64,000 bases of DNA from Armigeres subalbatus (GCF_024139115.2 NC_085141.1:44947065-45011064); one strand, 5' to 3'. Positions 10,840-21,180 are shown, counted from the first letter of the stretch. Notes: generated by a model not told the origin, from the sequence alone. Made by a program: numbers and translations.

Positions 10840-13800
10840 TCGTTCGGAAGTTCCTTCAAGATTTCCACCGAAGTTCCTTTAGGAAGTTGTTTCAGAAAAT
10901 CCTCCGAAAGTTCTTTCTGGAATACATATCTCCGGAAGTTCCTTCAGAAATTCTTTCGAAGCTCTCAGTATTCCTCCGGAAGATCCTTCAGCAATTCCTT
11001 TAGGGGTTCCTGGCATTTCCTTTGCAAGTTCCTTCAGGAAAATCCTGATTTTCCTCTGGAAGCTGGTAAATAGAGCTTGATTCGAGAAATTAATGTTTTC
11101 AAATATAAATTCAGTATGAAACTGAATTCGTTTCTGTTGATTGATTTAACCGTGTCGTGTACTGCAAGCTTTCAGGAATTCCTCCGGAAGTTTTCAGAAA
11201 CTGTCAGAAGTTTCTTCAGGAATTCCTTCGGAACTTCCTTCAGAAACCTCCAAAATTTCCTCCAGCAATTTCTGGATTCCTGGAGGAACTTCCGGAGGAA
11301 TTCAGGAGAAACTTCGATCTGAACTGGAAATTCTGGAGAACTGAAGGAATTCCTGGAGGAACTTGAAGAATTCCTGGAGAACTTCCGAAGAATTCTGGAG
11401 GAACTCGAAGGAATTCCTGGAGGAACTTCCGAAGATTCCTGGAGAACTCCGAGAGAATTCCTGGAGGAACTTCGAAGAAATTCCTGGAGAAACTTTAGGG
11501 AATTCCTGGAGGAACTTCCGGAAGAATTCCTGGCCGAAGAATTCCTGGAGGAACTTCGAAGGAATTCCTGGAAGGCACGAAGGAATTCCGAGGACAAGGA
11601 ATTCCTGGAGAATTCCGAAAGATTCCAGAACTCGAAGGAATTCTGAGGAACTTCCGAAGTCTGGAGGAACTTCCGAGAGTCTGAACCGAGAATTCGTGAG
11701 GAACTTCGAAGGAATTTCCTGAAGGAACTTCCGGAGGAATTCCTGGAGGAACTTCCGGAGGAATTCCTGGAGGAACTTCCGGAGGAATTCTGGAATCGAA
11801 GAATTCTGGAGGAACTCGAGGAATTCGGAGAACTTCGAAGGAATTCCTGGAATTCGAAGGAATTCCTGGAGGACTTGAAGACCCTGGAGGAACTTCCGAA
11901 GGAATTCCTGGAGAAACTTCGAAGGATTTCCTGGAGGAACTTCAAAAAATCCTGGGGAACTTGAAGGAATTCATGGAGGAACTTCGAAGGAATTCCTGGA
12001 GGAACTTCCGAAGGAACTTAAGAACTTATCCGGAGGTTATTTCAGAATTTGTCAGTAAGTTTCTTCAGGAGTTCTTCGGTAGTTTCTTCAGAATTCCTCA
12101 ATTCCTTCAAGTGCTCCTAAGTTTCTTCAGGAATCCATGAAGTTACTTCGGAGGATTTACGAAGTAACTTGTAGAATTTCCGTAAAAATTGCAGGAGCTT
12201 CCGGAGGATTTGCAGAATGAACTTTCGGATGATTTTCTGAAGACTTTCAGAGAAAGTTCTGAAGTAACGCCAGGAGAAATTCCTGAAGGAAGTTCCGGAG
12301 AAATTGCTAAGGAACTTTCGAAGAATTGCTGAAGGAACTATCGGATGAGTAGCTAAAGAAACTGCTGGTGAATTTTCGGATGAATTCCTGGAGGAACTTC
12401 CGGTGGTATTTAGATGGAGCTGACGGAGGTACACCTGAAAACTGAAGGAACTTCCGGAGGAGTTCTCGAAGTTGGAGCAATTGCTGAAGGATTTTCCGGA
12501 GGATTCCTGAGTGAAGTTGAAGGAACTTCTGGACGAATTCTGACAATCTTCCGAAGGAATTCTTGAAGGTGCTTCCAGAGGAATTACTGGGTATTTTCCG
12601 GAGGAATTCTTGGAGAACTTCGGAGAATTCCTGGAGGAACTTCGAGGAATTCTGAGGAACTTCGGAGGAATTCCTGGAGGAACTTCGGAGAATTCCTGGA
12701 GGAACTTCGGAGGAATTCCTGAGAGGAACTTCGGAGGAATTCCTGGAGAACTTCCGGAGGAATTCCTGGAAGGAACTTCGGATGAATTCCTGGAGGCTTC
12801 CGGAGGAATTCCTGGAGGAACTTCGGAGGAATTCCTGGAGGAACTTCCGGAGGAATTCTGGAGAACTTCGGAGAATTCCTGGAGGAACTTCCGGAGGAAT
12901 TCCTGGGAACTTCGGAGGAATTCCTGGAGGAACTTCCGGAGATTCTGTAGAGAACTTCGGAGGAATTCCTGGAGGAACTTCGAAGGAATTCTGGAGAATT
13001 CGAAGGAATTCATGGAGGCTTCAGTGGAATTCCGGATGAACTTCCAAAGGAATTCCTGGGGAACTCTCGAAGAACTTCCTGGAAGAACCGAAGCAATTCC
13101 TGGAGGACCTTCCGAAGGAATTCCTGGAGAACTCCTGAAGAATTCCTGAAAGAACTTCGGATATTCTGAAGGAACTTCCGGAGAAGTTCTTCAAAAGTTC
13201 CTTCGAAAGTTCCTCCGGAAATTCCTTCAGAAATTTCTTCGGAAGATCCTTCAGGAATTCTTCCGGATGTTCCTTCTGCAATTCTTCAAGTTACTTCAGA
13301 AATTCCTCGGAAGTTATTTTAGGAATTTCTACGGAAGTTCTTCAAGAATTCCTTCAGGTTCCTTCAGTTATTCCTCCAGAGTTCCTTCAGGAGTTCCTTA
13401 AATTCCTCGAAGTTTTTCAGGAATTCCTTGGAAGTTTCTTCAGAATTCTAAGGAAGTTTCTTCAGGAATTCTTTCGAGCTTCCTTAAGAATTCTTTCGAA
13501 TTTAATTCAGTTTCCTTCGGAAGATCCTTCTAAATTATCCAGTAGTTCCTGAATTCCTCCTAAAGTTCCTTCAGAATTCCTCCAAAGTTTCTCAAGGATT
13601 TCCTCCCGAAGATCCTCCAGGAATTCCTCCGGAAAATCTATGAAGCAATTCCTCCTAAAGTTCTTCGGAAGTTCTTTCAGAACTTTTCCGGAGGATTACT
13701 TCCAAATTTCTCAGGAAGTTTCTTCTCAGGAATTCCTCCGGAATTCCCTTCAAGAAATTGCTCCTGAAGTTTCTTCAGAAATCCTTGAAGTAACTTTCGG

Positions 13801-14100
13801 AGGAACTACCGGAGTAACTGCTGTAGGAATTTCCGTAAAAATTGCTTAAGGAGCTTCTGGAGGATTTGCAGAATGAACTTTCCGAAGAATTGCTGAAGGA
13901 ACTTGCAGAGGAATTGCTGAAGGAACTTCTGGAAGAATTGCAGGAGGATCTTCCGGAGGAATTCCTGAAAGAGCTTTAGGAGGAATTTATGAAGGAACTT
14001 CCGGAGAAATTCCTGAAAGATCTTTCGGAGGAATTTCTGAAAGAATTTTCGAAAGAACATCGAGTGGAATTCTTGAAAGAACTTCCAAACGAAATGATGC
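10840..14100. repeat. Minisatellite, unit about 24 bp, flips orientation
   Basis: The typical unit is GGAATTCCTGGAGGAACTTC plus CGGA. Roughly 100 or more diverged units are present. From about 10840 to 11280 the TTCCTTCAG orientation dominates; from 11280 to 13200 it is mainly GGAGGAACTTC; blocks switch again near 13200-13800 and 13800-14100. EcoRI-like GAATTC and the GGAA/TTCC words make each unit itself partly palindromic. Long Ser/Asn-rich or Phe/Leu-rich frames across it are artefacts of the repeat. Confidence 0.85.
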
Positions 14101-14221
14101 AGTAAATTACGCACCACTTCCTCCGATCATCAATGGTGGGACGTCGGCACGCCGCCACCGCTTACTTAAAATTATTCATCACGCCGCCTTTAATTAAATT
14201 GCAATTTGCGCACAGGTCTAT

Positions 14222-14239
14222 CCCGGAACCGGTTCCGGG
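14222..14239. repeat. 18-bp perfect palindrome with GGAACCGGTTCC core
   Basis: The sequence CCCGGAACCGGTTCCGGG is self-complementary. It lies in the right arm of the foldback element. The same core recurs at 14714-14725 and in part at 14886-14896, outside the arm. Confidence 0.7.
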
Positions 14240-14301
14240 CGCCTGAAACATGACCAATAAGGTTCAAAATTATATTAGAGGCAAACCTATGATTGTTTTT
14301 T

Positions 14302-15360
14302 TCTTGATCTGATTCTGAGAAGTCGAAATGTGCGGACAACAGCTTTGGTAACGAACTTCAACTTATGAAACAAACTTCAAACCCACTTCCTTCCACTTCC
14401 GGATTTTTCCCGGAAGTGGCCAGAAGTAGAATCAAGATCAAAAAATGTTATCCTACATTTTTTTCATGAGTGAATCATGATGTTTGATATGTCTGATGCT
14501 ATGTTTTTTTTTCTCAAAAACCGGATTCAAGTCTTCCACAGAGTACCCGGAATTAGTTCCAGGTGTTCTGGGATGTTTGGATCAACTGGATTGAAAGGAT
14601 CAAAATTGATAGTAGGAATCTAAAATTAGTTTCAAAATATCTTCCGCCAAAAAATACCGATGCCTCATGATACATTTCGAAGTATTCTGATATATGTCCC
14701 CAGTTAGAGCTCCGGAACCGGTTCCAGTGTGGCCATCATGCATCCACATTTGTTCAAAAGCATCGCAAATAAGCTTTCTTCGCGATACGGGTATAAAAAG
14801 ACGATATTCGTACGAATAACAAACATAAAAGTCAAAAATGTCCTAAATGGCCACCCGACAGACCCCACTGGAATGCCGTATAAATCCGGAACCGGTGGAT
14901 CGACATGTCCAATCGATCGATCCTCTGAATCTATATCTGGTTGATGTACGAAAATTTCAATCAAATCGGTCAAAATTTAATGAATTAGAGCAAAAACATC
15001 ACCAAAATTTTGATGCACAAAAGAGGTTGGGGATGCAAAGGTTAAACCTTTTAAGGGATTTTAGATACCATAGTGACACATTTAACCGGATAAAAAGTAG
15101 TGGTCATAGTGGGAGACTTTAACGTTTGGGATCGTATCTTTCTAGAAGCATTGTCGTGTTGAACGATGATTATGCACTAACGATCGAACGGTCTCTGCAG
15201 ATCATGCATTGTGATTGCATAAGCGACAGGGGCCGTAGGGTCGTCATGGCTTACTGTCGCCTATTATGTATGGGTCATTTGTACTTTATATATACAAAAG
15301 TATGTTTCTCTATTTTCTATATTTCAGTTCTGCAGCTTAGCATGTTGCCCTGCACTGTAA
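14302..15360. other. Gene-free stretch with repeated GGAACCGGT words
   Basis: Short overlapping frames (14729-14944, 14847-15122, 15126-15470) show no known domain. The sequence resembles an unnamed interspersed repeat punctuated by CCGGAACCGG motifs; I cannot name the family. Confidence 0.4.
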
Positions 15361-15416
15361 ACGCATATTTGTCCCATATGAATAGAAAACCTAGCAAAGA
15401 TGGGACAAATATGCGA
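15361..15416. repeat. Hairpin, copy 1 (CGCATATTTGTCCCAT stem)
   Basis: CGCATATTTGTCCCAT (15362-15377) is followed, after a 22-nt loop, by ATGGGACAAATATGCG (15400-15415), a perfect 16-bp stem. A second copy lies at 53669-53722 with the loop inverted. Confidence 0.75.
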
Positions 15417-16432
15417 TTACAGGAAGTAGATATGACCGGTTTTAAAATCTTAGATTTTTCCCTCCCTTAACGTCTGTTGTGGACGGTCATAAAGTGGTAA
15501 AAACTAAAAAAAAATAATAATTTTATAGTCAATAAATTCCGTTTATAATGAAAACTGCCAAAAATAATGGCAAAAAAAAGTTACGTTATATCGAGGTTAC
15601 GTTATATTGAGGTACAGTGACCGGCATAATAAAAAGCGCACTAGCTGTTTTTCATACAAAATGGTCAACTTTGCAGATCTAGATCTCGATTTCGTGTGAT
15701 CCAATTTTGCTGAAAATTTGACCAGAGCTCAGATATAACTTGAATTTTACCACACCTGAGTTTCGGCCATATTGATTCATAGGGTAAAAAATTATTGCGG
15801 TAATACCAAAATGAATTTTTTGGCAAAAATTTATTTTTGAAATATCTTGAATTCTATAGGTTGTACACTAATGACTTATTCGGCAAAAACGCGTATTTTA
15901 GCAATACAAAAATGTTTGCGGAATATACTTGTACACCAAAAGTTGTAGTTTTCAAGATATTATAAATTCATTTTTTTTCCAAAAAAACTCAAAGGTGCAG
16001 CCCAATCGGGTTGTACGCAAAGGTGACGTAGGACTACGTAGCTATATGAAATTTCTGGTATTTGCCATAATAATTTGTGACGTTTTATTTACATTGAGCA
16101 AACTGCTCGGAGGCCAACTGAATCAAGAAGTCGAATAGTTGTTCCCAGATGGATGGACTTTGAGTCTCTAACCATGGAATTAACATGACTCATCGGCCGC
16201 TGAAGCCACTCGACTGGCTCTCAGTCGAGGACATCACAATCCTTACTTTGCCACGTACGCTTACATCGCGGGCGAAAACCAAAAGTTGCAAATAAATATA
16301 TTTGCGTTTGGTTTTACGCCACTTCTGATTCTGCTTATTTCTTCTTTATTTCGGCAATTTTTGAGGATGGTCTCCTCCACCCCCCTGGCGTCCTATACTA
16401 TCACAAGGGGTTTGACAATAGCCACCATGTCC

Positions 16433-16458
16433 ACGGACGGTAGCTCATTACCGTCCGT
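16433..16458. repeat. 10-bp perfect hairpin
   Basis: ACGGACGGTA, a 6-nt loop, then TACCGTCCGT. There is no adjacent gene and no T-run, so it is not read as a terminator. Confidence 0.6.
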
Positions 16459-17077
16459 TGTTATTGTACGAAAATAAACATCATGTGTTTTGTTTACTAT
16501 TTGTTTTGGTTAAATCTAAAAATTGTTTTCAAAATAATTTGCAAGATTTACATCTTTGACCATAGGAATTATGTTATTTGATGATAAAATATAATAAACT
16601 TACGAATTGCAGGGAATCTACAGGTGAAATCAAGCGCTACACGAAATCATTTTTCGTAATTTTTTCTCCCGCTCCGAATCAAACAAAAGATATTATTAAT
16701 GTTTATACTGTGTTTAGCATCACAGTTGAAATGGTCCGGGGATGCAAATCGAACAACATTCATTAGTGAAATTGAAATGAAATAAATGGTGTGCTGAAAG
16801 ATGTTTTAGGATTATATTTTCATGCCCATAATAGCTGGTATTATTTTTGAACTAATTGAAAAAGTGTAACCAACAATATTTTGGATAAAATTCAGTTGCT
16901 TATAAAGGAACAATTCGGGAGAAGCACTTTTCAAAATGTATGCTGGACATATTCATGAAGATGTTCGCTACGCTGAGTAGCATCTCTTGCCACGGGGCTG
17001 GTCTCCTCCAAAAAGGTCTTGATACCAAAGAAGGTTGATCCGACAATCCGATATGAACTTTCTTTAAAGTGCAAAAC

Positions 17078-17386
17078 TCAATCGTAACTAGCAAATTTGA
17101 TAGCGCGGCGGAGGGTGATGATGCAATTAATTTGAACGAATGGAATCATTAACAGCAACCAAGCTATCACGCTAAACCCGATGCCGCCGAAACAATCCAT
17201 TTTTGCAATTAACTCTTTCTTTCTATAAAATGTTGGTGCTGAGAAGAACCAATTTTCTTTTCCCAATGCGGCTTTCCAATAACTAACTGCAACCAATCGC
17301 TTTTCGACTCCTTGCGTTGCAACTGTCCGACCGCCACTTGATGATTTTTCGCTGAGCCTCCAAAATTTGAAATAAATGTTCTGCAT
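17078..17386 (-). CDS. Putative 102-aa protein, unit A of a three-copy array
   Basis: Start chosen at the ATG (17384-17386); a longer reading would need a GTG. The N-terminal half is basic and Ser/Gly-rich. Residues about 52-70 carry LGKENWFFSAPTFY. Then KMDCFGGIGF leads into a hydrophobic stretch (about residues 78-92, AWLLLMIPF) that could span a membrane. The C-terminus is LRRAIKFASYD. The last 60 residues are kept in the two neighbouring copies (17753-17947, 18547-18759) with changes mostly at single residues, which argues for past coding selection or recent duplication. The family was not recognised. It lies just downstream of a palindromic divergent promoter (17440-17690). It may instead be the first exon of a larger gene. 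Confidence 0.45.
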   Translation of the reverse strand: MQNIYFKFWRLSEKSSSGGRTVATQGVEKRLVAVSYWKAALGKENWFFSAPTFYRKKELIAKMDCFGGIGFSVIAWLLLMIPFVQINCIITLRRAIKFASYD

Positions 17387-17439
17387 TGCCACACTGCCAC
17401 CCACTTCGTGCTGCTGTGTCCGCTCCGCTGCATCGAATG

Positions 17440-17690
17440 TCGAACCGCTCTCTGTGGAATCCCGATCAAAATGGCTCGCGCGCGCCGAACAGCAGCTTTC
17501 TTGTATTTAATAAATTAAGCCCGTAAGCCCCGCCCCTTTGTGAGCTGATTCGGTGTAAATGTAATGTGCACTCATAACGATTAATGAAGGGGCGGGGCTA
17601 ATGGAATTACTTCATTGGATATAAGAAAGCTGCTTTTCGACGCGCGCGAGCCATTTCGATCGGGATTCCACAGACAACGGACCGTTCGGA
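17440..17690. promoter_or_regulatory. Palindromic divergent promoter A with paired GC boxes
   Basis: The axis is near 17563. AGCCCCGCCCCTT (17526-17538) mirrors AAGGGGCGGGGCT (17587-17599). Further out, the TTTGATCGGGATTCCACAG and CGCGCGCGAGCCAT words occur on both strands, facing outward. A TATA-like GATATAAG lies at 17616-17624 on the plus side, and TTAAATACAAG lies on the minus side (about 17499-17509). This predicts two divergent transcripts: the minus-strand ORF of unit A and a short plus-strand leader ending near 17755. Confidence 0.55.
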
Positions 17691-17752
17691 GAATGACAAA
17701 TTCTAAGAATCCTATGAAATTTTCTCGCAAGATTCTGAATTTGGTTATGAGA

Positions 17753-17947
17753 TCAATCGTAAATAGCGATAGCGTGTCGGAGGGAAATGATGTAGTGAAT
17801 TTTAATGGATGGGATCACTAACAGCAACCAAGCTACCACGCCAAACCCGATGCCACCGAAACAGTCCATTTTCGCAATTAACTCTTTCTTTTCGTAAAAT
17901 GTTGGTCCTGAGAAGAACCAATTTTCTTTTCCCAATTCCCATTCCAA
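17753..17947 (-). pseudogene. Unit B copy of the 102-aa ORF, shortened and frameshifted
   Basis: The 64-codon frame keeps LGKENWFFSGPTFY, KMDCFGGIGFGVVAWLLL and a degraded C-terminus. The 5' third present in unit A (Ser/Gly-rich part) is deleted, and the upstream initiation region (GTGGGTGGCAGTGTGGCAATG on the minus strand) is in another frame. It sits head-to-head with promoter B at 18050-18280. Confidence 0.5.
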
Positions 17948-18049
17948 TAACTAACTGCATCCAATCGCTTGTGTAAATTTGCAGCATTGCCACACTGCCA
18001 CCCACTTCGTGCTGCTGTGTCCGCTTCGCTGCATCGAATGTCGAACCGC

Positions 18050-18280
18050 CTTCTGTGGAATCCCGATCAAAATGGCTCGCGCGCGCCGAACAGCAGCTTT
18101 CTTGTATTTAATAAATTAAACCCGTAAGCCCCGCCCCTTTGTGAGCTGATATGGGTGTAAATATAATGTGCACTCATAACGATTAATGAAGGGGCGGGGC
18201 TAATGGAATTACTTCATTAGTTATAAGAAAGCTGCTTTTCGGCTCGCGCGAGCGATTTCGATCGGGTTTCCACAGACAAC
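18050..18280. promoter_or_regulatory. Palindromic divergent promoter B
   Basis: This is a near copy of promoter A: GTAAGCCCCGCCCCTTT (18124-18140) mirrors AAGGGGCGGGGCT (18189-18201), with the same spacing of about 48 bp and outward CGCGCGCGCCG and CTCGCGCGAG words. The TATA-like GTTATAAG lies on the plus side at about 18219. Confidence 0.55.
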
Positions 18281-18546
18281 GGACGGAAAGATTCTGAATT
18301 TGGTTATGAGATGTTGTTTATCTAAGATGCGTATTGTTGCGAGGAATGACAACAGAAATTTGACTCAAGACGAAGTTTCTTCATATTACAAAACATTATC
18401 TCTTGGCATCTGTCTGTCCAAGCGACGTTCACTAATGGGTGGTTGCTGTAGGTAGATAGTTTTCACAAAGGTGGCGTCTTCATTGATTTTATACAAAAGA
18501 AAGTTGATCCGACTATCCCAAATAAACTTTCTTCAAAGTTAAAAAC

Positions 18547-18759
18547 TCAATCGTAAATAGCGAATTTGATAGCGCGTCGGAGGGAGATGATGTTGTGAAT
18601 TTTCATGGATGGGATCACTAACAGCAACCAAGCTACCACGCCAAACCCGATGCCACCGAAACAGTCCATTTTCGCAATTAACTCTTTCTTTTCATAAAAT
18701 GTAGGTCCTGAGAAGAACCAATTTTCTTTTCCCAATGTTCCTTTCCAACTAACTGACAC
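18547..18759 (-). pseudogene. Unit C copy of the 102-aa ORF, 5' truncated
   Basis: The 70-codon frame again contains LGKENWFFSGPTFY, KMDCFGGIGFGVVAWLLL and the C-terminus LRRAIKFAIYD, closest to unit A at the end. The divergent promoter and the upstream region are missing; homology stops at about 18760. A further faint relic of the upstream region (CTGTGTCCGCTCCGCT) occurs at 19258-19273. Confidence 0.45.
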
Positions 18760-19472
18760 CCAGGCATTGCAATATCATCTAAGCACAGGGTATAATCTTT
18801 GCCTGTACAAAGATATTATCTCTAATCAAAGAGCACTCTGGAAAGATATTATCATTTGAGCATATCATGATGATCCTGATAGCCAGCGTAGCTCGGGGTT
18901 TGTACACGTTGCGAGGGCGTTGCTACAACAAAAGCAGTGAAAAAATGTTTCTCCATGGCGAACATTGCAGTTTGTTTACTGAGCAGATAGATAACTAAGA
19001 TCGATATCCCATTATTTCATCTGTATCTTTGCTCAGAAGATCGAATGATGAGATGGATTGCAATGCCTGCTGACACCACAATTTGAAATAAATTTTCAGC
19101 ATCGGCACTTGCGGTGCGGGATCGCCACAGTCTTATTTTTATGGTCAACCTTTTCTTCATATGAAATTCTGGTTCGTTGATGTTGAATGATCTGCAGCAA
19201 CACATCGAGCACCACCACCAATGCGATGGATTTTTTTGTTATTAGCGCCTCCGTGATGCTGTGTCCGCTCCGCTACGATCGCTTTGATGCGTCTGCTATG
19301 CGTAAAATCTTGTTCAAACTGAGGATTAGATCCAAACCCGCAAGTAATTGATTTTTGATGTCTGTGCTAGTGATGCATGTACGCGATTGGTTAGTTTACC
19401 TATTTCTAAACTTTTTATCAATTATCGATAATAAATAGTTAAAAATCAGTATTTTCAAATAAATACAAAGAA

Positions 19473-19635
19473 GCGTTGACTCATCCTTGATCGATAGGTT
19501 CTAAAAAATTGAAAATCCATCGAGAAACGGCTTAGATATTAAAGTTTAAAGTCTATCATATTTTCATGACGGTCCCCGATTTTCGTAATCGTAAAGTGTA
19601 CCCCAATATAGAAAACACAGACGTAGTCCTACGTC
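19473..19635. repeat. Dispersed repeat with ACGTAG/CTACGT palindrome, copy 1
   Basis: It matches 51768-51912 in the same orientation: both carry GTTGACTC or ATTGACTC, then ACGGCTTAGATATTAA or ACGGCTGAGATATTAA, then AGTCTATCATATTTTC, CAATCGTAAAGTGTAC or a close variant, and ACGTAGTCCTACGTC. The same terminal motif occurs inverted at 16024-16040. Confidence 0.65.
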
Positions 19636-19840
19636 AAAATCATTTTGGTATTACCGCGATAATTTTTTACCCTATGAATCAATATGGTCGAACTTAGGTG
19701 TGGTAAAATTCAAGTTAAATCTGAGCTCTGGTCAAATTTTCAGCAAAATTGGTTCACACGCAATCGAGATCTAGATCTCCAAAGTTGACCATTTAGTATG
19801 AAAAACGGCAAGTGGGCTTTTTAATATGCAGGTCACTGTA

Positions 19841-20335
19841 TGACATAGCCAAAAGTCCAAAATATATTCAGATGTCCAAAATACCATCGTTACCCTAGAC
19901 ATTGGTCCTAGATATTTGCCATCATTGTTTTCGGATATTTAGAAACAGTGATCAACTCACACCAGTTCATTTGTTATAATATACATCATTTATTAAACGT
20001 ACTTGTCTCATTTGTTCTTGTAACTGTTTCCTATTATTTAATTCACATTTTTTTACTCTCACAATAGGGATTCAGACTCATACGACACCTTGATTCTGAT
20101 TCCGCTTATATACAGTTTTACTAGAAATATTTCATTTATTTATTTAACGTTGTCTTCTGTCTCCCCAGAAGACATATCATCATTTTCAATCTGCTGCCAT
20201 TTCATTATCGCCTAGCATTTATCTTCTCTCAATCTTAATAAAATATGATCCTACGAACTCACTAACTTAGAAATGGGAACCCAAAAATAGAACAGAAGAA
20301 AACAACTTAACATTCACCCTCAATTACCCCAGCGC
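19841..20335. other. Gene-free stretch downstream of the minus-strand host gene
   Basis: This presumably contains the 3' UTR of the gene ending at 20336 (minus strand), since AT-rich sequence with possible polyadenylation words on the minus strand lies here. No other gene is seen. Confidence 0.4.
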
Positions 20336-20746
20336 TCACACCGCCCCATGCCGTTCGATCAGGTGGAAACTTTTCTCCTTGGGCTTCCGGCCGATCAGCA
20401 GGAGCAGCAGAAAAAACGTTATCCAGGGAAGATAGATTTGAAAGAAACGAAAAAACGACAAACACGACAGAGCCGTCATAACCAGAATGGTCATGAGGCG
20501 TTCCTCGCCGGAGGACACCAGCAGCGAGCTGCAGGAGGACGAATCGTCGCCGGCGGCCCCGCCACCAGCGCCGCCTGTCCCACCGTGACCCCGTGGTTCG
20601 CCGGGAAGACTTGGAGTACGCCGTCAGCTGCGGGTAGTGGTTGAAGTACGGCTCCCCATTGGGTCCATACTCAACGTACACCGGCGGGTTGGTGATGTAC
20701 TCGATGATGAAGTCGGTCGGGGGATGCTGCACCACGTCCGGTGTTC
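20336..20746 (-). CDS. Terminal coding exon of a host membrane protein (with a frameshift)
   Basis: On the minus strand the exon opens after a good acceptor (TTCATTCCACAG, to 20747). It encodes a conserved-looking segment, TPDVVQHPPTDFIIEY then NPPVYVEYGPNGEPYFNHYP, and ends in a Gly/Ser-rich linker followed by a long hydrophobic stretch (LVMTALSCLSFF to ITFFLLLLLIG), then RKPKEK and a stop at 20336-20338. The first part reads in one frame to about 20620 and the membrane part in another, so a small indel near the TCTTCCCGG word breaks it. The balance of a clean ectodomain and tail on either side suggests an assembly or sequencing indel. It is probably a single-pass type I surface protein. The family was not recognised. 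Confidence 0.7.
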
Positions 20747-20882
20747 CTGTGGAATGAAGAACGAGCAAAAAATCGATCGAATCGGCGGAAAATTGAATGA
20801 CATCAGTTATTCACAGTGTGTTTGGGATATTGTCCGCACAGTGTTTTTTATGAAACTCTGATTGCAAACGAAAATGGCGAAC

Positions 20883-21007
20883 TCTAGACCAACATTTGAA
20901 AAGGGCGTAACAGCCAAAATTCATTCCTTCTGATTCTTTGTCCACATATAAAGCATTATGTGTAGACGAAGAATCAAAAGGAATAATTTTTCAAATGTTG
21001 GTCTAGA
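20883..21007. mobile_element. 125-bp MITE with 20-bp perfect TIRs, intronic
   Basis: TCTAGACCAACATTTGAAAA (20883-20902) is mirrored by TTTTCAAATGTTGGTCTAGA (20988-21007). The interior is also partly self-complementary (TTCTGATTCTTTGTC against GACGAAGAATCAAAAG). It lies in the intron between the two host exons. Confidence 0.75.
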
Positions 21008-21078
21008 ACTGAAGTTTTAAATACCGATTATGAAGTTGATAATGATTTCAATGGAGTTTGTTCTTCAATATTGAAACC

Positions 21079-21180
21079 GGGCCCTCCTAAGCCTTGCGGT
21101 AAGATGTGCGACTATAAAGCAAGACCATGCTGAGGGTGACTGGGTTCGATTCCCGGTGTCGGGCAATTTTCATTTTAATT
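21079..21180 (+). mobile_element. SINE head (tRNA-derived, Feilai-like), truncated
   Basis: A box-A-like word (GCGGTAAGATGTGCGAC) and a perfect box B (GGTTCGATTCCC) lie in a tRNA-like region that matches the head of the full SINE at 28361-28655 on the opposite strand. The match fades after GGCAATTTTC. It is intronic to the minus-strand host gene. Confidence 0.75.

Larger units (their letters stand above)
10519..14301. mobile_element. Foldback element with minisatellite core (FB-like)
   Basis: The outer left sequence (10519-10860) recurs inverted at 14055-14301. Shared words on matching strands include AGGTTTGCCTCTAATA, CTTATTGGTCATGTTTCAGG, GCGTGATGAATAATTTT and TGATCGGAGGAAG. The left arm holds about 150 bp (about 10625-10785) missing from the right. 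Between the arms lies about 3 kb of a degenerate unit of about 24 bp that itself flips orientation, so the whole is a giant imperfect palindrome. Drosophila FB elements have this architecture (long inverted repeats made of tandem units). The homology is structural only; no transposase or target duplication was identified. Confidence 0.75.
15615..19838. mobile_element. Large unit bounded by about 200-bp inverted repeats, TA target site
   Basis: The left end (15615-15812) starts CAGTGACCGGCATAATAAAA. The right end (19633-19838), read inward, starts CAGTGACCTGCATATTAAAA. They stay alignable for about 200 bp, through the ATCTAGATCTCGAT region and on to GGTAATACCAAAATG. Both ends abut TA (15613-15614, 19839-19840). 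CAGTG termini plus TA fit Tc1/mariner or pogo-type elements. It is either one composite element carrying the tandem units inside, or two MITE copies in opposite orientation flanking them. No transposase was seen. Confidence 0.6.

Noticed and set aside
11172..13281. Long Ser/Asn-rich and Glu/Phe-rich ORFs (up to 298 codons)
   Set aside because: They are translations of the minisatellite; orientation and frame vary with the repeat, no start context, no domain.
16433..16458. Bacterial-type terminator
   Set aside because: Hairpin lacks a T-run and the window is insect DNA.
17440..18280. Histone gene cluster with divergent promoters
   Set aside because: The head-to-head layout fits, but no histone protein motif is found in any frame; the downstream ORF is different.
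21079..21180. tRNA gene
   Set aside because: A and B boxes are present, but the sequence does not form a full cloverleaf and matches the head of the SINE at 28361-28655.
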